This document shows positions 47,711-58,978 of a DNA stretch of 64,000 bases, in pieces. The stretch lies in contig FWWN02000553.1 in the NCBI GenBank assembly GCA_900175165.2, positions 1-64,000 on the forward strand, in the 5' to 3' direction. The translations under genes and the position numbers were made by a program. This stretch comes from Rhizomucor pusillus (Eukaryota > Mucoromycota > Mucoromycetes > Mucorales > Lichtheimiaceae). Position 1 is the first letter of the stretch. Each line of letters starts with the position of its first letter. The notes beneath the pieces are model-generated. The model saw nothing but the letters and a program-made list of their open reading frames with translations. It searched no databases and was not told the DNA's origin.

Positions 47711-49038
47711 CTACGCGGTCGTCGCTGCCTCTGGTTCCTCCGTCTTGATCTTCTTGTTTGCTTCGTTGCCATCCGCCTGCTTTTCCGCTTCACGCTTTCC
47801 GTTTTTCGCCTCTGTACCTTTAGTTGCTTCGACTGGTGGACGGATGGCTGGCTGGCAACGCCAATGAGCATACTTGCGGATACCCTTTTCATCAGCTTGG
47901 CCCATGAATTCCTCCTCGCCTACGCGTTCGCGTTCCTCTTCAAGACGCTTCTTCAATTCCATCGTAACGTCCCAGTATTCTTGCCAACTCTTTGCTTGAC
48001 CGAGCTTCGAGCGTAGATCTGTGTGTATCGACAAGCTTGGTCTGAAAATCTTGAACAAATGTCCCTTAATAGCTCCTCCTTTGGTATTCGGGCACACGTC
48101 TCTGCAAATTTCCAAGTATTCCTGTGCCATCTCCCAGGTAAAAGGAGGCATGTCACGCTTCTCAAAAATTGCTGGATTATGCAGATTGCCTTCGGCACTC
48201 ATGACTCCGTCCACACCAGTGTAATCAATGCATCTTTGAACATCTTCGTAGTAGAGGATGTTACCATTGGCAACGACCGGGATCTTGAGAGCCTCTTTCA
48301 CAGCCTTGATCTTATCCCAATCCGCAAGCCCAGTGTGATGACCCTTCTGTTCTCGCAATCGTCCGTGGACTGTCAACATTTGTGCGCCTGCACGTTCAAT
48401 CATCTTTGCATATTCTACGGTTTTCTCAACGGTTGGGAAGACTCGAATTTTGACAGTGACAGGTATTGCGAGCTCCCGATGCAATGTCGAGACCATTTTC
48501 TCGATGAGTTCCCATTCATCTTGTAAATAGGAGCCATAATGGCCACGTTTTGCGATATGTTGTGGGCATCCCAAATTCAAGTCAACAGCATCGCAATCAT
48601 TTTCGACCAACTTTGCTGCACGGAGTAGGATATCGGGATCGTTGGCGCAAAACTACAAGTTAGTATGATGTTAGGATACAGGAACGACGAATTAAACAAC
48701 TCACAAAAAATTGCACTTACTTGGACGATTAACGGACGATCGTCCTTGTCACTCGACCACTGCTCAGCACGGTACTTTTCTCCATGGCCTGGTTCGCTAA
48801 ACAAGCGAGCATGGAACATGGGAGTGAAGCAGACCTGGGCTCCATGTCGTCGACACAAAACTCGCCAAGCATGCTCGGACTGATCAACCATGGGTGCCAC
48901 GATAAACTTGGGGTTCCCCAGTGCCTTGTTGTAGAATTCGTAGCCAGAAAGCTTTTGCGTTGTCGTCGTAGGGCTCATGGTCGATCTGCTTCCGTAGAAT
49001 GGTATGTGCCTTGAAAAAGATCGCACAGCACGGAACAT
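47711..49038 (-). CDS. DUS1: tRNA-dihydrouridine synthase, Dus1 type
   Basis: An FMN- and NADPH-dependent enzyme that reduces uridines 16/17 of the tRNA D-loop. Two exons join at PLIVQ/FCANDPD. The TIM barrel is clear: NPKFIVAPMVDQSEHAWRVL, then VDLNLGCPQHIAKRGHYGSY, which holds the catalytic cysteine (GCP), VTVKIRVFPTVEKTVEYAKM, MLTVHGRLREQKGHHTG, VVANGNILYYEDVQRCI, and DGVMSAEGNLHNPAIF. The C terminus is helical, then highly charged (GKREAEKQADGNEANKKIKT), usual for nuclear fungal Dus1. Two candidate starts exist: 49038 (MFRAVRSFSRHIPFYGSRST), which looks like a mitochondrial presequence, and 48978 (MSPTTTTQKLSGY). Both could be used. About 420 residues. Confidence 0.92.
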
Positions 49039-49737
49039 CCACAGAAAAGAAAAAAAAAAGTCCAGCGGCTGCTGATTTCCAATCAGAATGCACGGACTTG
49101 CGAACGGGTTTCCGTGGGGATCAATTTAGGATTGGCTTCGGACAGACAGATAGGAGAATGTGGTTTACGGCATAAAATCATGCTTTCAAATTGAAAATGT
49201 TTGTAAGAGATCCATCATGCTATACGACAAACGTAAAATCAAGGCCAGCTTCTTTGTGCCCCAGCCTTTCTTTGTTTAAGTACATATAATAAATAGGAGA
49301 GACCTTTGTTTTATCTATTTGATTGTCCCTATTCGCAAGCACTTTAAATGACGAAGTCCCCTCCGTCATACCTTTTCCAGCCTCTTTTCTTCATCTTATC
49401 TACTCTTTCGTAGGAATTGATGTCAACCTCCTTCATTAGCAACGGGATTAATCTGTCCAACAGCGACCACTATCTGTCTGTCCGAATAATAGCTAGAGGA
49501 ACTGAGGAGGCACCGAAGATTTCGCTTCTTTCATGTTATCACATCTCTCCTGCTGTACGCGATTATCTTAATCATTATCATTTCAAAGCTCCATAACACA
49601 TGAGAGCGAAATGTGCTCAAATTTTACAACAACACTCCTAAGTTTATTCATTTTCCCTATAAATGTCACTGGGTGTTTGTCTCGACCTCCGCGCTTCAAT
49701 TTTCTCTCTTTCCTGCAGGAACTCGTCAAAAAGAAAA
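49039..49737. other. Divergent intergenic region (Dus1 / SART3-like)
   Basis: About 700 bases between two start codons. A-tract at 49045-49057 on the Dus1 side; CT-rich leader before 49738. No gene was seen. Confidence 0.4.
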
Positions 49738-52700
49738 ATGAGCTCTCTGAAACGACAAAAGACAATGATCCCGATCGACCCGGAACCTCTAAATGACCCA
49801 GGCGAAGATACCAATATTGGCGTGTGGGAAAGTACTACAGAGTTGCAACGCGACGAAACGGAGACGCCACCAATGACAGAGGAGGACAAGGCGCAGGACA
49901 CTTTGAATGCTCTTGAAGAACTCCCAGGCTTGATGGAAGAGGTAACAGATCATGCTGATCACGTCCACTTGCCGGTTCTTACCATCCTTTTCTGTGACTT
50001 TGTATGCAGCTTGAAAAGGATGCTACGCGTTACGATCTCCATGTCAAGATCATTGATCTGCTTGAGAAAGCCGACGTCCCAGACCAGTTGGAATATGCGC
50101 GTCAACAGATGCATAAATTGTACCCTCTAACTGAAGGTTTGTATCCACATAAAAAGTCAAGAATATTACTGCATGCCTCTTCTGATTTGGCTTCCAAAGA
50201 CATGTGGCTCAAGTGGATCCAAGATACAAAGAAGAGCGGTGATGAAGAGAAGCTGAAAGAGCTTTACGAAGAAGCACAAAAGGACTACCTATGTAAGCTA
50301 TTCGAGTAATCCTAGTCTGTAATGCAAGTAACTCTTACGAACTTAAAATTTACCAGCTATCCCTATCTGGAAAGATTACGTCGAATATTTCCTTGAAAAG
50401 TTCTATGCCAAATGGGGAGAAGATGGAAGTCAAGTCGAAAATGAGCAAGATGTGGCCGAGTTGATAGAGTCGACTCGCAATCAGCTCCTGAAGGCTGTTG
50501 CAGCCACCAGAAATCACGTGGCGCAGGTAACATGAGATGTCGCTGCACAAATAAATGTCCTTTTTGGGATTACTTATATTCGTGAATATAAAGAGCCACG
50601 AAATCTGGAACAAGTATGCTGATTTCGAACGACAAATCCTCGAGGTAAATAGAAAGTGAAAAGATTCAAAATAAGGATAAACTCACTGTCACTATCCTGC
50701 GTAGAAATTCAAAGAGTAAGATTCAAATCTTATTCCTTCGCTCCCACTATCTACTAAGAATGTGTTATGATTGTAGACCTGATCAGCTTGAAAGATTAAA
50801 AGCTCTTTACGATGAACGACTGAAGATAGTACACACCGGTGAGTAATCGACGCGTTGCTCTTTGCTCACAGGTCAAATCTTAACAATCAAAATTCTGGAA
50901 TAGCATGTGAAGAGACATTCAACAGATATTCCAACCTGATCAGCAGCTGGGATAATGCCAACTATGAAGAAACTATGGTGCAGAAAAACAAACTGTATGC
51001 CGGCATAAAGAAAGCTGCCGAGGAACGCGATTTTTATGAGCGAAAGCTGGTATGTATACGCCTATGAGAGAATACCCTTGCCTCTTCGTAATCCAATCTA
51101 TCTACTTAGGCTCAGAATGGTTATTCTTTGGAAGTTTTCTATGAATATATCGACTATGAGAAGGGCACAGACAAGAAGTCAAGTCTCAATCACGTACAAA
51201 ACTTGTACGAAAGAGCCATTTCCATTTATTGCACTGATGTGATGCTATGGAATGACTACATCTGCTTCTTGGTAATTATCGTTGACATAGAAACGGTATT
51301 TGCAGAATCTGCTGCTAACACACAATATTAGCTGGAAAATGCCCGTGTTTACAGCGTCTTGGAAACTGTTCTACTTCGCTCTCTTCGCAACTGCCCTTGG
51401 TCAGGTTTTCTTTGGGCACACATGGCTAGAGTGATGGTGAGTATATTTTTCTCATCCCTGCTGCACCTGAGGCTGCTTCAAATATTTGTTTGCTGATGTA
51501 TTCATGCATAGGAACTTGAGAATCGGCCGAAAGAGCAGGTGCTCGGTAAGTGTGCCCTTTTTCTTATCTCTCTTTTGCCTTGGCGTTTAGCTAATGATTC
51601 AATGTAGAAATATTCGACCGTGCACTCGGCAACGAGACTTTACGCTCTAGTCTGGAAGATATGGTGACCGTGTTCCTTGCGAAATGTGATTACCTTCGGA
51701 ATCTCACGGAGTGGGATGATAGTAAGTGTAGAATAATTATGGCACATGTCACTTGTTATTAAGATGATGTTTTTGCAGGTGATAGCGTTAATGAGCTTCG
51801 TCTCGCATTTGAAGAGGCGCTTGTGTATCTTGAAGATAGTTTCCCAGGAAGCGGAGACCCTTATTTCCGCATCGAAAAGCGATATGCTTTCATTGAGGTA
51901 ATTTGGATGCGTATAAGCCAACTAAAGTTGTTATCCACAATATGCTTTAGGGTTTCCATCTTCACAACTATCCCAAGTCAACAGAATTGTGGGAGAGAAT
52001 TGTAAAACGATATGGGCGATCGACCGATACATGGCTGGAATACATTCAGTTTGAAAGGTAAACTGAAAAATTACCCGGAAACAATCAGTGATCTCAACGT
52101 TATTATGTCATGAATAGGTTGCTTGGCAGAACAAACATTGCTCGTGGGCTATTCAGACGAGCAATTCCCAAGAACCTTGATCAACCTCAAAAGTTCATGG
52201 ATGCATATATGGCTATGGAACACGAAATCGGCAATGCGGACACTATTACGGATATGCTTCTACGCATCTCCACGAAGAACAGGACATTGACAGCTCAGTG
52301 GCAAGCAGAGGCACGGGCACAGGCGGCTGCTGAGGCTGCAAAGCCTCAAAGACCAGCAAAGGTACATAGATACTTAGTTACATTGGAGACATATTCCTAA
52401 CAATGATAAACGGGTTTGCAGAGAAAGAGGGGTCCAAAGAAGCCAAGATCGGCTGCTGCAGAGCCTAAAGTTGAGCAACAAACTCCAATGCCTCAAGCTG
52501 CAGAGGATGAGCAGATTGTGCAGCAAAGCACAAACCAGACCGTTGAAGAGGACAAGATCGAGCAGCAGAAGAGTACAAAAGAGGATAACATTGAACCGGA
52601 AGCGAACACTTCTGAGCAAATCGAACACATGGATACTACTCAAGATCAGCCTGCATCGCGGAAACGAAAAGCATCAGAGATCTCTGAGGAGAATGAAACG

Positions 52701-52949
52701 AATGACAAGACTGAAGAAAGTGGAAAGCGATTACGAAGCAGCAAAGAGGAAGAGAAAGGACCGAAGGCAAAAAGTGCACCAAGACGTGGACCGAGACCAA
52801 GAGGTCGGGCTCGCAAGGCAATCAGGCTAGGTGGAGCGATTTCGAGGCGCAACCAGCCGCAGGATCAGAGAGCGGAAGAAGCGGCGACCGTTCCTGCTAC
52901 GTCTCTGTCCAACGATGATTTCAGGGCCATGCTGCTTGGAAAAAAGTAA
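49738..52949 (+). CDS. SART3/Prp24-like HAT-repeat protein without RRMs
   Basis: About 12 exons. The start at 49738 (MSSLKRQKTMIPIDPEPLND) is preferred over an in-frame ATG 25 codons upstream. About 550 residues of half-a-TPR (HAT) repeats follow: QLEYARQQMHKLYPLTE, MWLKWIQDTK, IPIWKDYVEYFLEKF, EIWNKYADFERQILE, SLEVFYEYIDYEKG, MLWNDYICFL, GFLWAHMARVMELE, STELWERIVKRYGRSTDTWL, and ARGLFRRAI. This is the HAT scaffold of SART3, which recycles U4/U6 snRNPs. In SART3 and Prp24 the HAT region is followed by two or more RRMs; here a charged, Lys/Arg/Glu-rich stretch (KRKRGPKKPRSAAAEP, PRRGPRPRGRARKAIRLGG) comes instead, and the protein ends LSNDDFRAMLLGKK. That ending is the conserved LSm2-8-binding motif of SART3/Prp24. 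RNA binding may rest on the basic stretch. About 810 residues. Confidence 0.8.
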
Positions 52950-53235
52950 ATTGTAATTACAACAATTTGTCACCCTCGAAACAATTCCCTTGCCATGTTA
53001 CCTGCTTCAACTACTAAATTGACTTACTCAATTTGTTATCAACTCGATTCCCAACGATGCAAAGAATAAAATTGATTTTCAATTTGTATATTACATCAAC
53101 ATGCAAAGATTGCGACTCTGCCTTCAATATGTGAATTTCATGTTGTTGAAGACAACTAAATACAAATGTGGTATCATTGTAACGTGGCGACTGAAAGCTG
53201 AAAGTAATGAAATATACTACTGCTACACATAAAAT

Positions 53236-56200
53236 TTATTTCAAATCATACAAAATATCTAAAATACAAGATGCAGACCAGGCTTGACTGAAGCAGGAAT
53301 CCCAGCACGTTTCACCATCCTTGTTCGTGAGTTCTGGCAATCCTGCCCATGGATTTTGCATAATCTCTCGTCTGTGTGCATACAATATCTTTGCGATACC
53401 TTCAGGAGTCAACGCCTTCATCTGGTACTCAGCCCTTAAGTAATATCCAACAGGCCAAACCCATTCTGGTCCTTGATGATAATTGCGTCCCTTTGCAACG
53501 TCGTAGTCATCCGAATCGTCTGCATTGTTGTAATATGGGCGATAGCGCAAATCAGATGGATCAAGCGTACGCATACCAAGAGGACCGAGCAGGACGACAT
53601 TCATGAGCTCTAGACATTCTTTTGCATGCGCAGGGTCAAAAAGTTCTGGAGCAACGACCATCGCAACACAGAGGTTAGGCCTGAACTGATACTCGGTGTA
53701 AGGATGTGTGGCCTTGTAAACATCCTTGTAGATACCGCGACGGTTGATTATGTGTGGATCGACTGCATACTTGTCATCTTGAGCTGGATCTGTGTCGCAT
53801 GTGCATGTCAGGAATTAGAATGTCTACTGATAGAAAGCAAGAATATATATATACTCACCTTTAGGAATATAGTATATGTGTTCAAAGCTTTGTTCAAGCC
53901 TGTCGTTCCATTCCTGAAAGGTCAACGTAGATCCGTCAACTTGGACGCCAGTCCATTTGAACTCTCCACACTTGATCAATTGGAGAATCCAACGCAAAGC
54001 GCTCTTGACTAGTCCAGTGATCTCTATAGGAGCACCGTCTCTTGACGTGCCAGGATGGCCCTTGTTGCCAGCCCTGACACTTTCACCCATCTTGTCCATC
54101 CATGTTCCACAGTTCCATTCATTTCCACCTACCAAAACACCAGTATCCGGATCCAGATAGATATCGATACTGAAACCAGCGTCCGTCATTTGCGAATCAA
54201 TAGCAGGTCCTGCATTGTGTTCTCTGAAATGAATGCCCTGGGCATGGTTTTGCATAATCTCCTGTATAAGTTCTGCAAGGCTGCACTCCCACTGGAATGC
54301 TTGCTCGACAGGAACATAGTCGTTGTTTGGAGGGAATCGTCGCTGTACTCGAGCACTTAGGATATCTTTGCCATCAGGAGCCATATGGTAATAATCCTGG
54401 ATAGCTTGCATGAACCACCACACTGCATCTCGAGCATTGTACCTTGGATTTCGGCCAGCATCTAGCAAGTTGGGGATCAAGCCGTGTCGAAGCGTTGATG
54501 CGAACCGTATAATATGTTCTTTAGCTTCGTCGAACCGTCCTGTCACCATCAACAGACCGCGGAGAGAGATGAAGACATCGCGTCCCCAGGCTCGCATACA
54601 GCCGTGGGTGAAGTGAGGTAAGCCAGCGGCAAGACAGGCGGTTACCTGTGTTGGATGAAGTCCGGTAGACGGGGCGATACCTTGCATCTGGACTCCACAT
54701 AACGCGAGAGATTGAACAAAGATGTCACCTTGCGCGACAAACGGTGCCATTTGGCCAATAGCATGAGCACGCACCCCGTTGTATGCTGTGTGGATAACCA
54801 TGCTAAAATACTTTGGCACTAGGAATTTTGGGGACCGTTTGACGATATCGAACCGCTCAGTAAGCCATGCAATAAGCGGTTTTAGGTGAGGATAGTGTGG
54901 CAGATATCGCGATAGTCGACCGGCGATGTAGTCCATGGCCCAGGATCCTTGTCTCAGGTTGTCGCAGAACGGATGCCCCAAATCGTTGTCTCGGATGATC
55001 GGCCGCAAGACTGCCATGAAGCCCTCAAGGCCGCAGTATTGCATTTTTCCAAAATTGGGAATATTATAGGCGCCATTGCCAGGGATAGCATCCATCTCCT
55101 CGCCCTCGCATCGGTATAGAACGACGTTGCAATCCAACAAATCCAGATTTTCCACAATCCTGCATGACCAATTTGTCAGAAAGTCGTCTGGATCGCCATC
55201 GTGCTTGAGCGACGTCTTGAAAATATAGACTGAACCAGGCTTAAGTCCTTCATCCACATTGATCTGAGCGTACCAAGTTCCTTGCTCTTCCCCTGGCAAA
55301 TGCTCAATGGATGGTTCTGGTAGGTTAACTGTGCGGCTAGGCAACCCGACCAAATATTTGGTCTCGCACGGATTCCTTGATGCATCCACCTTGAGCGTAG
55401 CACCGGCAATGTACTCAAGTCTTGTCATATGTAATCGAACAGGCCAAGGTCTGTCGCTGTGATTGCTTTGGAAAGCGGTACGCGCGATGAGCAAATATCC
55501 GTTGTGCGTCACGGGATGCTGTCTGTGCACAATAACGTAGTCGTCTTCGTGATGAACATGTACCTCTGTGTAGCCCTGCATGGACATTTCCATATGCAGC
55601 TTCTGTAACAATCCCTTCATTTGTATAATTCCAGCCGATGTGTCGATAAATGGTGTGTAAAGACGTTTCTCGTCAACTACATCCAGCAGATAAGGATACA
55701 GCTCATCGTAACCTTTTACGCTGCCTACTGCGCAGTCTGAAAATGCAACGATGGCTGCATTGGGCAACGAGTCCTGCAGATGGAGGCAAGTTTCATCTAA
55801 ATTAATATATATTGCGGGCTGCTGCAGAAGATTCTTTTCGTTCGCTTAAACTTGCCTCTGCAGTACGTTTTTGATACGGTGTTTCGTTGTCATGGGTACA
55901 ATCCATGAAGAGCGCGCGAGGCATACTTCCATTCTCCACTGGAATCATCAATGCTGTCGTGCCATCCTTGAGCTGCGTGCGTTTCCAATTTAATTGTTCA
56001 TCCATGCTTCCGAACGGCTTGCCTCCGTGGCGATGTGCTAGTCTAGATAGTTCGTGAGGATCCCAAGCCTGCATGGCTTCCCTTAGCAATGCATGTATTC
56101 CCAGCTTGGAAACGAAGAGATTGTCTAATTGCGGTGAGCCTGTGAATAGTTCTGCAAGAACGTACAGATCAGGACGGATGCGGCGCGCTGCATCAAGCAG

Positions 56201-58596
56201 ATACTCTGCCACGTGGATAGGAGTTGAATGGCAATTGTCAATACGTATGCCATGAAATATGGATGCAATCTGCTCTGTGTATATCTTCATGTGGTCCCAT
56301 AGCCAGGGGTTGTCTTTTGGCGAGTTCCCGTAACGCAGCTTTACACAATCGCCCCAGCAGATCACTTGACGGCGGAGATAGGCCGACGATGCTGGGCCAG
56401 CAAAGTCCTGCGTGGGATCTGCAGCCCATATCCAGCCGTTATTTGCGAGCTGCATACTGCCAGCCGGGTAATTGGTATTTGGATCGAGTCTAGTAAAGTA
56501 GCTTTCAAGCAGAGGAGACCTTGATGTTCCATCCGGCATTAGACGTAAGCTCAGTTCCAAACCGATCTGCCCAGCCCGCGCTTCAGCCCGCTGTCAAAAA
56601 AAAAGTTTACTTACTCGAGGCTCACTCTGCTTAGCCGAGGTCCATTTGCATCGAGAAACCTGAACCTTATTCGCGAAGCAATATTCTCTAGCGCCACTTT
56701 CACGTCCTCGCCGTATTCTGCATAGGGTGCGACATTGTATTGATCTAGCAGCTGCTTAAAAGTTGCAAGCAGATGCTGCTGCTGCTGCTGCTGCTGCTTC
56801 GTGCCTGTAGTCGGAACTTTCTCCCCTGCAAGGGCAAGCATAAACGAAGCTGCGCGAGGTACATCTACTGACACGTTGAAACGTGTACCAGGATGTCCTT
56901 TCGTGAGAGCGTAACGAGCTAAAAGGGATGCTTGTTTATCAATCGCATGATGGACCGCATCCTCTCCGTCGTACGTATGTATCTTTCTATCGTCGCTTTC
57001 AAGAAATTGGCGCAAAGCCGATACAGCTGCTTCTACATTCACCACCTTGTATTCCCACAATCTAAGGTCGGGAAATAAAATTGTTCTGATGTGCTTGACA
57101 ATGGCATTGACGTCTTGGTCCGAGGTGATCTTTGAAGGCAGCAGCTTCTCCTCCAGGCATCCAGACAGCTCCAAAAGTGCAGTATCAAGTTCATAAGCCG
57201 GGACAAGATGTGGTGAATTGTGGAGATTGTAGCCTTATTAAATGAAGAAAAGCATGTACAATTTGCAGCTGTGTTAGCTGTTGTATCTTCACCCTGCATC
57301 TCTTTGCTTCGCACGACCCCCCCNNNNNCCGGCCCACCGCCGCAACCGAAAGCAAGCTAACCTGCATCTGGATGATCTTTCAGCAACGGTGAGTCGTGAC
57401 TAGTATGATTCCAGACAATATCAGATAGACAGAGGATGTTCTGGTTTTCGTACAAGTCTGTCACGACTTGGCGAACGATTTCTACTCTCTCCTGACGCGA
57501 TAAGTCGGGATGATCAAACAAGTCATCCGAAAAGAGCAGTTGATCACGTATACTGTACGGTGAATCCGAAGATCCTCGCTGCTGCATAGGCGCAAAGTGA
57601 ATCATGTTATAACCCGTGGCCTTAACAAGCTCTATGTGTGGTTTCCATTTGGATACGGGTCCCAACCATTTTGGAACTACAGACTGTATCATAAGCGCAT
57701 CTAATGGCAGCAACTTACTGCCGACATACAGCCGCGGCTCGACTACAAAGTACCCAGTCTGGCTGTGATGCAATGCATTCTCCCGCCGATAGGTAACATG
57801 GTACTCGTATGCGCCGGGATTCAATAGGCGGATGTCGCATATATATCGAGCTTGCACGGGAGAGTGAGAATCTGGAGAGAATCTAATATAACCCCAAAAA
57901 TATGACCAGTTTTAGCCAATGCCCAAAAAAAAAAAAATATTCGGGCTGTCACGCAAGCAGGCCGTTCCCCTCATTTTGTTGGTCTTGGCTATCCCCACGA
58001 CGTACGTACGGTAGAGCATGAAATTTGGATCTGTCAAAAGTTCTATGTACAATAAAGAATGATGATATCAGTGCAAGAACATAAAGGGTAATCCCAATTG
58101 GCAGAAGATCTGTCCTACCCATCAATGGGATATGTAGTGTGCAACGTTGGGCAATACGTCACACCGCATGGGTCCGAGCCAGGCTCGAGAATAAATCGCA
58201 GCAGAACATCATCGTTACCATCTGTAAGCGGTATCCGGATATACTAGACAAAAGGCACGAGAGAGTTCAGTTTCAGGGATTCATGTTTCTGGGCAGAATG
58301 TTCGTATGCAGAGGGAAACGCACAGAGAGAGTTTGGGGGAGTGTAAAGGGCAGGTTTGGGGGTTACTTTAGGAAAGAGGGAGTCTTGCGTGCTATTGTCC
58401 CGCTGCTGCTTCTGCTGCTGTGGCAAAAAGACGGCCTCCCGTCCCTAAAGAATAAGGGCTGCGGGAAAGACGAGATATGCAAGCCGGGTGCATAAAGTGG
58501 GCGGATAAAAAGAAAGGACAAACTTACGGTCTTGGCATTGTCGGGCGAACCGGTCTTTGTCAAAGGGAGAGCATATAGGAGCCTTTCTCTAGTCAT
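53236..58596 (-). CDS. GDB1: Glycogen debranching enzyme (4-alpha-glucanotransferase / amylo-1,6-glucosidase)
   Basis: A cytosolic bifunctional enzyme, about 1,540 residues, that removes glycogen branches. The N terminus is pieced from small exons: MTRERLLYALPLTKTGSPDN at 58596, YIRIPLTDGNDDVLLRFILE at about 58239 after a 290-base intron, and FDRSKFHALP near 58010. The GH13 transferase half has KWKPHIELVKATGYNMIHFA, LCLSDIVWNHTSHDSP, GIRIDNCHSTPIHVAEYLLD (nucleophile Asp), LYVLAELFTGSPQLDNLFVS and DCTHDNETPY. The GH133 half has GLPHFTHGCMRAWGRDVFIS, LIPNLLDAGRNPRYNARDAV, FREHNAGPAID, GGNEWNCGTWMDKMGES, and GLPELTNKDG near the end. A pure Gln tract (about 56776-56800) sits in a loop of the transferase half. 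The N gap at 57324-57328 lies in the intron after HPDAG. No lesion was seen. Confidence 0.93.
56776..56800 (-). repeat. CAG/polyglutamine repeat inside the debranching enzyme
   Basis: Seven to eight CAG units on the minus strand encode GTK-Q(7)-HLL. It is in frame, so length changes would only alter a loop. Confidence 0.8.
57324..57328. other. Assembly gap (5 N)
   Basis: Five unresolved bases in a C-rich tract, inside an intron of the debranching enzyme gene. Confidence 0.95.
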
Positions 58597-58978
58597 TAAA
58601 TCGTTGAGAAGAAAAGAACTTGCAAAGAATGAAGGGAAAAAAGGGTAAAGAGAAAAAAGAAAACGATGGGAAATCGAAACATTTCGTCTGCCTGAAAATG
58701 CTGAGGTTCCACCGTGTGCGACGCAGTGACATCCCAAACATGGACCTCCTCCTCCCCCCAACAAAAGACTTGATCGTGTTCTTTAGCTAACTTACTCTTT
58801 CGCTACTCTTTGACGTTCCCCTGAATCAAAATGTAAGCGGACAACTGCATCCTATTTTAAAAAGGATATTTAAAATGACTCTGATCTCCTTGACCTCTTT
58901 TCCACTTTCTTTCTTCCACTCCCTCGATTTCCCTTTTTTTTTCTTCTACTTCATCTTGTCTGCCTTTGTCTGCAATCA
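58597..58978. other. Divergent promoter region (GDB1 / RCH1-like)
   Basis: 380 bases between two start codons. The strand leading to 58979 is strongly CT-rich (TTTCTTCCACTCCCTCGATT) with a poly-T patch at 58935-58942. No TATA box was seen. Confidence 0.5.

Noticed and set aside
49663..49737. Upstream in-frame ATG of the SART3-like gene (MSLGVCLDLR...)
   Set aside because: The added 25 residues are hydrophobic and Cys-rich with no family match; the ATG at 49738 after an A-rich context suits the family better.
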